Shown here one piece after another: positions 1 through 8,122 of a stretch of DNA of 64,000 bases. The translations under genes and the position numbers were made by a program. The DNA comes from Pontibacter harenae (GTDB lineage Bacteria; Bacteroidota; Bacteroidia; Cytophagales; Hymenobacteraceae), in contig NZ_JAJJWH010000006.1 in assembly GCF_020907245.1 (NCBI RefSeq), positions 102,518 through 166,517 on the forward strand, read 5' to 3'. Each line of letters starts with the position of its first letter. The first letter of the stretch is position 1. The notes beneath the pieces were generated by a model. That model was given only the letters and a program-made list of their open reading frames with translations. It searched no databases and was not told the origin of the DNA.

Positions 1-331
1 GAAGAAGATCACGCAGATTGAAGAAGCGCTGTACCAGACCAAGAACCGTTCCGGGCAGGACCCGCTCAACTATCCGATCCGCCTGAACAACAAACTTGCA
101 AACCTGGTAGGGCAGGTAAGCACAGGCGACTTCCGACCAACCGAGCAGGCGTATGCGTTTAAGAAAGAAATCACGGCTCAAATAGATGCGCAGCTTAACC
201 TTTTACAGCAAGTGAAGCAGCAGGAAATACCTGCTCTGAACAAGATGATTCAGGAAAAAGAAGTTGATTTTATCTCTGTGAAAAAGGATGAAAAGAAAGA
301 CGGTGCTTCGCCAACTTCATCTGTAAAATAA
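1..331 (+). CDS. C-terminal end of sortilin/VPS10-like BNR-repeat glycosyl hydrolase family protein (5' cut by window)
   Basis: The frame starting at base 2 is open from the window edge to a TAA at 329-331 and encodes about 109 residues. The segment DPLNYPIRLNNKLANLVG followed by a GDFRPTEQ stretch resembles, from my knowledge of the family, the C-terminal end of large exported BNR/sortilin-like proteins of Bacteroidota that are annotated as glycosyl hydrolases. The rest is helical and charged, ending in a Lys/Ser-rich tail. A complete relative lies on the other strand at 8123-11053, but its C-terminus is different. A terminator-like hairpin follows directly. The beta-propeller itself is outside the window, so the family call rests on this tail only. 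Confidence 0.6.
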   Translation, partial: KKITQIEEALYQTKNRSGQDPLNYPIRLNNKLANLVGQVSTGDFRPTEQAYAFKKEITAQIDAQLNLLQQVKQQEIPALNKMIQEKEVDFISVKKDEKKDGASPTSSVK

Positions 332-351
332 TTTACTAGCCGAACAAATTG

Positions 352-389
352 AAGAGGCCCTGCCAAAATTGGTAGGACCTCTTTTTATT
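352..389 (+). terminator. Imperfect hairpin plus T-run after the BNR protein
   Basis: GAGGCCCTGCCA and TGGTAGGACCTC form an imperfect stem around AAAT and are followed by a run of T. It lies 20 bases after the stop codon at 331, so it probably terminates that transcript. Confidence 0.6.
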
Positions 390-504
390 AAGTGTGTTTT
401 CATTTGATGCTGTACCAGCATCGGAACTAATAAAACTATAGAACCTTCTCGACTACTAATGTAGCTTTGTTTGTTTCGCCTTTAAGTTCTGTGCCAGGGT
501 ATGG

Positions 505-912
505 CTACACGTCTTTTAATGTTATTTTATAGTTTGTCTGCCCTACCGCCAGCGTTACCGTATGCGTGCTGCGCATATCGCCTGGCGCGCAATTGCCTAT
601 ACACAATTCAATATTCTCATTTTTACCCTGGCTGTTGGCAGCCGAAAATTTGGCTGCGGCACTGCCGTAATGATTACAATTAGCATTGGCAGGGCATCGG
701 GAGTCGTTTAACTGCTCCAGCATGAGGTGCAACCTTCTAAGCGCTTCTCCGCCGTAAAGTGTTATGGCATCGCCTTTATAAAGGCTAAACTCCTGCCCGA
801 ACTTTATACCGTCGTCTGTTACTGTATATTGTTCAGAAGAAGTCTGGGTGGTTTCGTCCTGGCACTGCCACAGTAGCAGGAACATACACAGAGGGTAGAT
901 TAACTTTAGCAT
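505..912 (-). CDS. Small Cys-containing lipoprotein of unknown function
   Basis: This 135-residue product begins with a short lipoprotein signal (MLKLIYPLCMFLLLWQC, acylated Cys near residue 17) and should be anchored in the periplasm or outer membrane. The mature part contains a DSRCPANANCNHYG stretch and two further Cys in ELCIGNC. This resembles small secreted Bacteroidota proteins that carry a DSRCP...C motif and probably disulfides. The predicted fold is all-beta. It stands alone, divergent from the PepSY gene to its right and convergent with the BNR gene to its left. I cannot assign a function. Confidence 0.7.
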   Translation of the reverse strand: MLKLIYPLCMFLLLWQCQDETTQTSSEQYTVTDDGIKFGQEFSLYKGDAITLYGGEALRRLHLMLEQLNDSRCPANANCNHYGSAAAKFSAANSQGKNENIELCIGNCAPGDMRSTHTVTLAVGQTNYKITLKDV

Positions 913-1055
913 AGTTTATAGTTTTATTCTGTATTTCTAAGAGTACTTTAGGCGGGGAAGGGTTGCATCTGCTGCCACTATGAAACCGATGTGCTGACAT
1001 TGTTTATTAAGCACATTTGTTGGATATTGTAACTTTTAGCGAAATAATAGTTAGC

Positions 1056-1628
1056 GTGCGTACCCAATCGGTTACAGTTAAGGAAAAAATAAAGAACCTC
1101 ACCCACAGGCTGCGGAACTACCGCGTGTATCATAGGTATCTAGGTTTGATTTTAGGTCTGTTAGTTTTGGTTAGTAGTATAACTGGTGTTTTATTGGGCT
1201 GGAAAAAGAATGTTGATACACTACAGCCACCGCTGATTGAAGGCCAGACACCAGATCTGACTCAGTGGATATCTTTAGCAGATATGTCCACTGTAGCTTA
1301 CACGGCCCTGGATTCTGCTGTTCAGGTAAAAAACAATCCCATCGATAGAATAGAGGCACGCCCCGAGAAAGGAATGGTAAAAGTGCTTTTTTCGGAGGGT
1401 TATTGGGAGGTGCAGTTAGATGGCAGCACAGGAAAAGTGTTGTCTGTTGCCCGTCGCCACTCCGACTGGATCGAGCAAATACACGATGGCTCTATTATAG
1501 GTGATCTTTTCAAACTGATCACCATGAACGTGCTGGGGCTGGGACTACTGATCATTTCGTTCACAGGTTTTTTCCTGTGGTTCTATCCTAGGAAAATAAG
1601 ACAAATTAAAAAAGAAGATAAATCGTGA
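1056..1628 (+). CDS. Small PepSY-type inner-membrane protein coupled to a TonB receptor
   Basis: The product has two membrane helices flanking a PepSY-like periplasmic domain. The first contains HRYLGLILGLLVLVSSITG and the second, near the C-terminus, contains LGLGLLIISFTGFFLWFYP. HRYLG and GFFLW are hallmarks of PepSY-associated TM proteins, which often accompany siderophore or heme receptors and may help release or reduce iron in the periplasm (family knowledge). The frame also offers TTG starts at 1017 and 1020. I prefer GTG 1056 because a TAACTTTT box resembling a -7 element lies at 1030-1037 and the usual length before HRYLG is short. The stop overlaps the next ATG (TGATG), so the two genes are translationally coupled. 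Confidence 0.75.
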   Translation: MRTQSVTVKEKIKNLTHRLRNYRVYHRYLGLILGLLVLVSSITGVLLGWKKNVDTLQPPLIEGQTPDLTQWISLADMSTVAYTALDSAVQVKNNPIDRIEARPEKGMVKVLFSEGYWEVQLDGSTGKVLSVARRHSDWIEQIHDGSIIGDLFKLITMNVLGLGLLIISFTGFFLWFYPRKIRQIKKEDKS

Positions 1629-4036
1629 TGAAGAGGTGGCTGGTGCTGTTATTTTCAATCGTGTCCTTTTCTGGTTTTTGCCAAATGGTAACGGTAGTGG
1701 ATAAAACTTCCTGGCTCCCTTTGGCTGGAGTTACCGTGACTGGAATTCCAGGGGGAAACTCAGTACAAACTGATGCGAACGGAAAGGCTGTAATTGCAGA
1801 ACTGATGTACAAATCAGATTCTCTCAGATTTACCTATCTAGGTTTTCAGTCCAAAACAATGGCTGTAGCAGTAGTTCGGTCGCAGGAGTATAGGGTGGCG
1901 CTTGTGCCAGAGGTGCACGATATAGGGGAGGTGGTGATTTCGGCAGGGCGATTTTTGCCACAAAAGCAGGTGCCGCAGCAGGTAGAGGTGCTGCAGGCAA
2001 GGGAAATTGCCTTTGCGAGCCAACCTACTACAGCAGACTTATTGCAGCAAACAGGAAAAGTGCTGGTGCAGAAAAGCCAGATGGGAGGCGGCAGTCCCGT
2101 TATCAGAGGCTTTGAGGCGAACAAAGTACTTTTGGTAGTAGATGGCGTCCGCATGAACAATGCGATTTACCGTGGCGGCCACCTGCAAAATATCATTACC
2201 ATCGACAATAGTGTGCTGGAACGGACAGAGGTTTTGTTTGGACCGAACTCCGTCATGTATGGTAGCGATGCTTTGGGTGGCGTGATCCATTTTTACACAA
2301 AGCGGCCCCAACTGGCGACGGCAGGGCAAAGTAATGCCTTTTCTGGTGAAGCCTATACCCGTTACGGTACTGCTGCAAACGAATTTACGGCACATGCACA
2401 GGCAAATTACGGGCGTAGCAAGTGGGCAAGTTTTTCAGGTTTAACTTACACCAGTTTCGGTAATCTGCGGCAGGGCGCTAACCGCAGCAGTAACTACGGA
2501 GACCTGGGCATCAGGAATTACTATGCCGCCCGCACCGCCACCCGAGATACGATGCTGCTGAACCCGAACCCGAACGTGCAGCGCCCCACAGGCTATAAAC
2601 AATACGATTTAATCCAGAAAGTGCTGTTTGAGCCAAACCGTAATATTTCGCACCAACTGAACCTGCAGTACTCCACCAGCACCGACATTCCCCGCTACGA
2701 CCGCCTAACTGAGATGACAGGTGATGGAGAATTGAATTATGCCGAGTGGTACTATGGTCCGCAGGACCGTTTCCTGGCAAGCTATAGCTTGGCCCTGAAA
2801 GATACAGCCAAACTCTATGACCAGGCACGCGTGGTGGCAGCGCTGCAAAGGCTGGAGGAAAGTCGCCATAACCGCCGCTTTGGCCGCAATGGTCTTTCGC
2901 ATAGGGAAGAAGAGGTGTGGGTGTATAGCCTGGCAGCGGATTTTAGCAAGCAGCTACAGAAGCATAGACTGCAGTATGGCGTAGAGGCAAACTACAACGA
3001 TGTGGCCTCTGAAGCAACCGAAGAAAATATAGAAATGGGTGTTTCTGCCCCGATCTCCACGCGCTACCCCGACGGTGGAGCCACTATGCAAAGTTTAGCC
3101 GCTTTTTTGTCTAATACGTGGAGCGTTTCACCCAAGATTGTGCTCACGCAAGGAGTGCGGGCAGAGCGTGTAAGCTTGCATGCCGAGTTTAAGGATAAGA
3201 CGTTTTTTCCTTTCTTAGAGGATGAAGTGACGCAGCATAGTTCGGCTGTGACAGGTAGCGTGGGTGGCACATGGCTACCAAGCCGTGATTGGCGTTTTTC
3301 ACTGGTTGGAGCATCAGGTTTTCGTGCCCCTAATGTAGATGACTTAAGTAAGGTGTTTGATTCTGCACCAGGCATAGTTTTGGTGCCTAACCCAGATGTA
3401 AAGCCCGAATATACCTATACAGTAGACATGGGTGTTTCTAAAAGCTTTGCTGATATTCTATCGGTGGAGGTTGTTGGTTACTACACCTGGTACCGTGATG
3501 CGTTGGTGGTGCGGCCGTTCCAGCTGCAGGGGCAGGATTCCATTGAATATGAAGGAGTGAAGAGCCAGGTAATGGCGAACGTAAATGCTAGTAATGCCTA
3601 TATCTATGGCTATAGTGCCTCAGTGGCAGCCAATATAACGAGTGCAATTGTATTGAAATCGACCTTTTACTATACCTATGGGAGAGTTAAAGAAGAAACA
3701 GGCGATGTGCCCTTAGATCATATTCCCCCCTTCTTCGGTAAAACAAGTCTTTATTTAAATTTGAAAAAGCTACAGGCAGAATTTTTTGTGCTGTATAACG
3801 GGCAGAAAACGCTGCGAAACTATAGTTCATCAGGAGAAGACAACCTGCAGTATGCCACACCAACTGGTATGCCTGCCTGGTATACTCTGAACGTTCGTAC
3901 TGCTTATCAACTTACGCCACACCTGCAGCTGCAGGCCGCTTTAGAAAACATAACTGATCGCTATTACCGTGTCTTTGCCTCAGGCATCAGCGCCCCAGGC
4001 CGTAACTTTGTAGTGACCTTGAGAGGAAGTTTTTAA
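1628..4036 (+). CDS. TonB-dependent outer-membrane receptor, heme/hemoglobin receptor-like
   Basis: The order is: signal peptide (MKRWLVLLFSIVSFSGFC), a carboxypeptidase-regulatory-like beta domain to about residue 95, a plug with VIRGFEANKVLLVVDGVRMN and GSDALGGVIHF, then a 22-strand barrel ending in an aromatic Phe (LRGSF). A FRAP motif near residue 565 followed by NPDVKPEYTYTVDMG resembles the FRAP/NPNL box of heme receptors, so heme or an iron complex is the likely ligand (inference). At about 802 residues the length is normal. ATG 1628 is chosen over GTG 1625 because it overlaps the PepSY stop codon. The PepSY partner supports an iron-acquisition role at the outer membrane. No hemophore or HmuY-like gene is adjacent. 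Confidence 0.88.
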   Translation: MKRWLVLLFSIVSFSGFCQMVTVVDKTSWLPLAGVTVTGIPGGNSVQTDANGKAVIAELMYKSDSLRFTYLGFQSKTMAVAVVRSQEYRVALVPEVHDIGEVVISAGRFLPQKQVPQQVEVLQAREIAFASQPTTADLLQQTGKVLVQKSQMGGGSPVIRGFEANKVLLVVDGVRMNNAIYRGGHLQNIITIDNSVLERTEVLFGPNSVMYGSDALGGVIHFYTKRPQLATAGQSNAFSGEAYTRYGTAANEFTAHAQANYGRSKWASFSGLTYTSFGNLRQGANRSSNYGDLGIRNYYAARTATRDTMLLNPNPNVQRPTGYKQYDLIQKVLFEPNRNISHQLNLQYSTSTDIPRYDRLTEMTGDGELNYAEWYYGPQDRFLASYSLALKDTAKLYDQARVVAALQRLEESRHNRRFGRNGLSHREEEVWVYSLAADFSKQLQKHRLQYGVEANYNDVASEATEENIEMGVSAPISTRYPDGGATMQSLAAFLSNTWSVSPKIVLTQGVRAERVSLHAEFKDKTFFPFLEDEVTQHSSAVTGSVGGTWLPSRDWRFSLVGASGFRAPNVDDLSKVFDSAPGIVLVPNPDVKPEYTYTVDMGVSKSFADILSVEVVGYYTWYRDALVVRPFQLQGQDSIEYEGVKSQVMANVNASNAYIYGYSASVAANITSAIVLKSTFYYTYGRVKEETGDVPLDHIPPFFGKTSLYLNLKKLQAEFFVLYNGQKTLRNYSSSGEDNLQYATPTGMPAWYTLNVRTAYQLTPHLQLQAALENITDRYYRVFASGISAPGRNFVVTLRGSF

Positions 4037-4137
4037 AGAATTCAGTACAGATCCACAGCATTCACCTAATTGTGAGAGTCTTACTGGCTACAATGGAACA
4101 AAGTATTTTGAACGGAAATTCGTGGACTGTAAAAGCA

Positions 4138-4175
4138 TCAGCCCTGCCACAATCAAATGTGGCAGGGCTGATTTT
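4138..4175 (+). terminator. Strong hairpin terminator after the TonB receptor
   Basis: TCAGCCCTGCCAC pairs perfectly with GTGGCAGGGCTGA over a 13-bp stem with an 8-base loop. It is followed on the plus strand by TTTTGATTTTA. It sits about 100 bases past the receptor stop. Confidence 0.85.
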
Positions 4176-4192
4176 GATTTTAGAAAAACGTT

Positions 4193-4281
4193 GCCGTTGT
4201 TGTGTGTTCTCACCAACAACTTAAAATATTTTTGCTATTCGACACGCTTCTTGCTTGCTGGTGAGAACACACAGCAACGGC
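4193..4281. repeat. 23-bp inverted repeat with 43-base loop between convergent genes
   Basis: Arms 4193-4215 and 4259-4281 are inverted copies with one mismatch (core GTGTGTTCTCACCA). The loop is AT-rich. It lies downstream of the M1 peptidase stop codon (minus strand) and after the receptor terminator. It could be a second terminator, but it lacks a T-run and its loop is large, so it may be a dispersed palindromic repeat. Confidence 0.6.
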
Positions 4282-4327
4282 TAGAGTACTCAATCTAACC
4301 TTAGTTCTGCTTAAAGTTTAAATATAC

Positions 4328-5986
4328 CTAAGAAGCAGTAGCCTGCGCTGACTCAATATAAAAGTTTGGATCAACTTTTACCTTCGCATTCTTCTTCAGC
4401 CCCTTCAGTTGCTGCCAACTGTTGGTCGGCTCCAGCCATTCCTCTTTACCATCTATGGTTACTTTAACAGGCATGTTAAAATTATCCACAGTGTTGGTCC
4501 ATCTATACTTCAGGTTCTTGCCCACCAATTGGTACTCCAGTTTCGGCACACGCACATCGCGCAGGTATTGATCGAAGAAAGAGGAGAGGTCGCGGCCAAC
4601 GTGCTGGCTCAGGTAATCTTCAATTTGCTTCGTAGTAACGGTTTGGTGATAGAAGTCCTTGTTCATACCTCTCAGGATGCTTCGCCATTTTTCATCATCG
4701 TTCACGATCTGGCGCAGCGTGTGCAGCGTGTTGGCACCTTTAAAGTACATGTCGCCAGAGCCTGTGTTGTTCACATCATACTTACCGATAATCGGAATGT
4801 CATTTTCGATGTTACCGCGCTGCCCGATCACATATTCGCTGGCTGCCTTTTTGCCGTAGTGATAGTCCAGGAATATATTTTCAGAGTAAGTGGTGAAGGC
4901 CTCGTGTATCCACATGTCGGCGGCATCTTTATAGGTAATGTTATTGGCGAACCACTCGTGCCCCGACTCATGTATGATGATATAGTCGAACTTAAGCCCC
5001 CAGCCAGTGCCGCTCAGGTCGTAGCCTCTGTAGCCGTTCTGATAGCCATTGCCGTAGGTAACGGAACTCTGGTGTTCCATGCCCAGGTAAGGCGCCTCTA
5101 CCAGTTTATAGCTATCTTCGTAAAAAGGATAAGGCCCGAACCAATGCTCAAAGGCTTTCAGCATTTTAGGCACATCCTTGAACTGCTTTTTGGCTTTGTC
5201 CAGATTATAGCTCAGTACATAATAGTCGCAGTCGAGCTGGCCTTTTTCGCCCTGGTACTTCTCCCCGAAATGTACGTAGTCGCCGATGTTTACATTCACA
5301 CCATAGTTGTTGATAGGATTGGAGACAAACCAGTGGAAGGTCTTCGTGCCATCGTTGTTCTGGTCTACACTCAGCAAACGGCCGTTCGAAACATCCATTA
5401 GTTTCTCAGGCACTGTCACGCTGATCTTCATGCTATCCACCTCGTCGTACATGTGGTCTTTGTTGGGCCACCAAATGCTGGCACCGTCGCCCTGGTTCGA
5501 ATTGGCTGCAAAAGGATTTCCGTTCGCATCACGCTGCCAGGTCATTCCGCCCGTCCACGGAGGGTTGGTACTAACTACAGGTTTACCGCCGTAGAAAACC
5601 TTTATGCTGTTCACAGCGCCAGGTGTTTGTTTTTCCTCCAGCTGAATATAGTACACGTTGCCATCTCTGTTAAACTGAAGTGGCTTCTCATTTTGTGTCA
5701 CCTTCTCGATGGCCATAGGTGGCTGCAGGTCCAGCTGCATACGCTGGTTCGGTTGCAACACTTTATATTGCACGGTGTTAGATCCTTTGATGGTGCTATC
5801 GGCAGGATTTACTTTTACATCAAGGTGATAATATGTTAAGTCCCACCATGCTCTTTCAGGGGTGATGGAACCACGCAGGGTATCCTGGCGAGAGAACTCC
5901 GTTTGCTGGCCATGTTGTGCCTGGGCCGAAAGGGTCGTTAAAGAAAGCGCCAAGGCCAACGGAGGTAATACTTTAAATAATTTCAT
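4328..5986 (-). CDS. Secreted M1-family zinc aminopeptidase
   Basis: After a signal peptide (cleavage near AQA/Q), the protein has the M1 N-terminal beta saddle and the thermolysin-like catalytic domain. Zinc ligands are visible: HESGH at residues 339-343, and Glu362 in WIHEAFTTY gives HExxH-x18-E. The exopeptidase-type motif is degenerate: GLEHQS is written here as GMEHQSSVTYGNG. The family removes N-terminal residues from peptides, here in the periplasm or outside the cell. At 552 residues it lacks the large helical C-terminal domain IV of cytosolic PepN-type enzymes, as is common for secreted Bacteroidota M1 members. It is monocistronic and convergent with the TonB receptor gene. Confidence 0.9.
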   Translation of the reverse strand: MKLFKVLPPLALALSLTTLSAQAQHGQQTEFSRQDTLRGSITPERAWWDLTYYHLDVKVNPADSTIKGSNTVQYKVLQPNQRMQLDLQPPMAIEKVTQNEKPLQFNRDGNVYYIQLEEKQTPGAVNSIKVFYGGKPVVSTNPPWTGGMTWQRDANGNPFAANSNQGDGASIWWPNKDHMYDEVDSMKISVTVPEKLMDVSNGRLLSVDQNNDGTKTFHWFVSNPINNYGVNVNIGDYVHFGEKYQGEKGQLDCDYYVLSYNLDKAKKQFKDVPKMLKAFEHWFGPYPFYEDSYKLVEAPYLGMEHQSSVTYGNGYQNGYRGYDLSGTGWGLKFDYIIIHESGHEWFANNITYKDAADMWIHEAFTTYSENIFLDYHYGKKAASEYVIGQRGNIENDIPIIGKYDVNNTGSGDMYFKGANTLHTLRQIVNDDEKWRSILRGMNKDFYHQTVTTKQIEDYLSQHVGRDLSSFFDQYLRDVRVPKLEYQLVGKNLKYRWTNTVDNFNMPVKVTIDGKEEWLEPTNSWQQLKGLKKNAKVKVDPNFYIESAQATAS

Positions 5987-6242
5987 AGAGTTTTTTAGTG
6001 ACAGAAGCTTTACAGTAAGTATAGCAACAACGTTTCGCTTGTGAATAACAAGAACTGTTCCTGTTTTACCTGTTTTTATAGTCCAATATAGGCAAAATTT
6101 AGCTTGTGCAGGTAATGCTGTGGCTGCTCTGTTTCAACAATCTGTGTTTGCCGCCGTACCTTTTCTAAGTTTATCCATTGATTTTTAAGCTTAAAGCCGC
6201 AAGTGCGGTCTTAGCTTTCAGCATATTTTAACGAGGAATTTT

Positions 6243-8021
6243 ATGGCGCAGCTGGTAAGCGATTATCTGGTAGAAAGGCTATCGAAATGGGGGGTAAAAC
6301 GCATTTTCGGTTACCCTGGCGATGGCATTAACGGAATTATGGGAGCTATGCAAAGAGCAGCAGAGCCGCCCGAGTTTGTACAGGTGCGGCACGAAGAGAT
6401 GGCTTCGCTCATGGCTTGTGCCCATGCCAAATTCACGGGTGAAGTAGGCGTGTGTATGGCCACTTCTGGACCTGGGGCTATCCATTTGCTCAACGGTTTG
6501 TACGATGCCAAACTCGATCATCAGCCTGTAGTGGCCATTGTGGGGCAGAAAGCGCGTACGGCATTGGGAGGGCATGCGCAGCAGGAAGTGGACCTGATGG
6601 CTTTGTTTAAGGATGTGGCAGGCGATTATGTGCAGACGGCGATGGAGCCCAGCCAGATTAGGCACTTGATCGACAGGGCCATCCGTATTGCCAAAGCTCA
6701 GCGGACCGTTACCTGTGTTATCGTGCCAAATGATGTGCAGGAGCTGGAATACGAAGAGCCGAAGCATCAGCACCAGACGGTTCATTCGGGCATCGGCTAT
6801 ACTTCGCCCCGCGTATTGCCTACTGACGAGGATTTGCAAAGAGCAGCTGAAGTACTAAATGCAGGAAAAAAAGTAGCTATACTGATAGGAGCAGGAGCCA
6901 AGGGAGCCGCCGAAGAAGTAACGCAGATAGCCGATGTATTAGGTGCTGGTGTAGCCAAAGCATATTTAGGAAAAGCCGCCCTACCCGACGAACTACCTTT
7001 TGTAACGGGCGCCATTGGCTTCTTCGGAACCAATGCCACGCACCAGATGATGAAGGAATGCGATACGCTGCTGATGATCGGCTCAGGATTCCCCTACGCT
7101 GAGTTTTTGCCGAAAGAGGGACAGGCGCGTGGGGTGCAGATTGATATTGACGGACGTATGCTAAGTATACGCTACCCGATGGAAGTGCCGTTGGTAGGCG
7201 ACAGCGCTGAAACCTTGCGTGCCCTGTTGCCGCTGCTGCAAAGAAAAGAAGACCGCTCGTGGCGCGAAAGTATTGAGCAAAGTATAAAAGACTGGTGGCA
7301 GCTGCTGGCAGAACGGGCACAGCAGGAAGCAGATCCGCTCAATCCAAGATTGGTGTTCGAAAAGCTTTCCCCTAAGCTGCCAAACAATTGTATCCTGGCT
7401 GCAGATTCAGGTTCTACTTCCAGTTGGATGGCTCAATACGTTAAAATCCGCGAAGGCATGAAGTTTTCTGTTTCGGGTACGCTGGCTACTATGGGCTGTG
7501 CCGTACCTTATGCCATTGCTGCCAAATTCGCTTATCCTGATAGGTTAGCCATTGCCTTTGCTGGCGACGGTGCCATGCAAATGGGCGGCAACGAAGAACT
7601 CATCACGATACAGAAATACTGGAAGCAGTGGGCTGACCCGCGCCTAATTGTACTTGTGCTCAACAACCACGACCTGAACTTCGTGACCTGGGAGCAGCGC
7701 CTGATGGCGGGTACACCGAGAATTGAAATGTCGCAGGAGGTGCCTGAATTCAACTATGCGCAATATGCCGAGTCCCTAGGTTTGATAGGCATCAGAATTG
7801 ACAGCCCTGAGCAGGTGGAGGAGGCGTGGGAGAGAGCCCTAAACGCAGAGCGCCCTGTGGTGCTCGAAGCTGTAACCGATCCGAATATCATCACGCTGAC
7901 GCCTGAGGTAGCCACCCGCTTTGCCGAAAATCTATCTTCTGCCATTGAAAAAGGAGACAAGGGTGCAGGAGAGCATTTGGATGAACCGCTGGCAAGTGAA
8001 GTAAAGCAGGCGAAGGAGTAA
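6243..8021 (+). CDS. Thiamine-diphosphate-dependent enzyme, pyruvate oxidase/acetolactate synthase-like
   Basis: This cytosolic protein of 592 residues has the three-domain TPP enzyme layout. The N-terminal Pyr domain has RIFGYPGDGINGIMGA and the activating Glu in VRHEEMASL. The central domain resembles the FAD- or nucleotide-binding fold (GAGAKGA). The C-terminal PP domain has GDGAMQMGG from residue 441 and the paired NN in VLVLNNHDLNF. The overall pattern fits the poxB-like group, described for related proteins as thiamine pyrophosphate-requiring, more than biosynthetic acetolactate synthase, because no regulatory subunit or branched-chain gene is adjacent. Exact substrate (pyruvate oxidation or decarboxylation) is not settled by sequence. 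It has its own strong terminator. Confidence 0.85.
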   Translation: MAQLVSDYLVERLSKWGVKRIFGYPGDGINGIMGAMQRAAEPPEFVQVRHEEMASLMACAHAKFTGEVGVCMATSGPGAIHLLNGLYDAKLDHQPVVAIVGQKARTALGGHAQQEVDLMALFKDVAGDYVQTAMEPSQIRHLIDRAIRIAKAQRTVTCVIVPNDVQELEYEEPKHQHQTVHSGIGYTSPRVLPTDEDLQRAAEVLNAGKKVAILIGAGAKGAAEEVTQIADVLGAGVAKAYLGKAALPDELPFVTGAIGFFGTNATHQMMKECDTLLMIGSGFPYAEFLPKEGQARGVQIDIDGRMLSIRYPMEVPLVGDSAETLRALLPLLQRKEDRSWRESIEQSIKDWWQLLAERAQQEADPLNPRLVFEKLSPKLPNNCILAADSGSTSSWMAQYVKIREGMKFSVSGTLATMGCAVPYAIAAKFAYPDRLAIAFAGDGAMQMGGNEELITIQKYWKQWADPRLIVLVLNNHDLNFVTWEQRLMAGTPRIEMSQEVPEFNYAQYAESLGLIGIRIDSPEQVEEAWERALNAERPVVLEAVTDPNIITLTPEVATRFAENLSSAIEKGDKGAGEHLDEPLASEVKQAKE

Positions 8022-8023
8022 TA

Positions 8024-8085
8024 GATTTTTTTACAAAACAGCAGCGGCAGCCATTTGGCTGCCGCTGCTGTTTTGTAAAAAAATC
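8024..8085. terminator. Perfect 29-bp bidirectional terminator
   Basis: Arms 8024-8052 and 8057-8085 are perfectly complementary around a 4-base ATTT loop. The GC core (GCAGCGGCAGCC) is flanked by seven T on one side and seven A on the other, so either strand gives a stem followed by U. It separates the convergent TPP enzyme and BNR genes. Confidence 0.9.
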
Positions 8086-8113
8086 TTGTGTCTTACGTCC
8101 TGTGTCTTGTGTC
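8084..8113. repeat. Short tandem TTGTGTCT/CTGTGTC direct repeats
   Basis: Just beyond the terminator the plus strand reads three imperfect copies of CTTGTGTCT/CCTGTGTC within 30 bases. The stretch is non-coding and ends ten bases before the BNR gene stop. No function is evident. Confidence 0.5.
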
Positions 8114-8122
8114 TAAAAAAGC

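Noticed and set aside
4193..4281. Integron attC site
   Set aside because: The outer bases do not fit the RYYYAAC/GTTRRRY arrangement (orientation is reversed), and no integrase or cassette is near.
4409..5401. 330-codon plus-strand ORF
   Set aside because: It lies fully antisense to the M1 aminopeptidase, whose motifs are unambiguous; it is a shadow frame.
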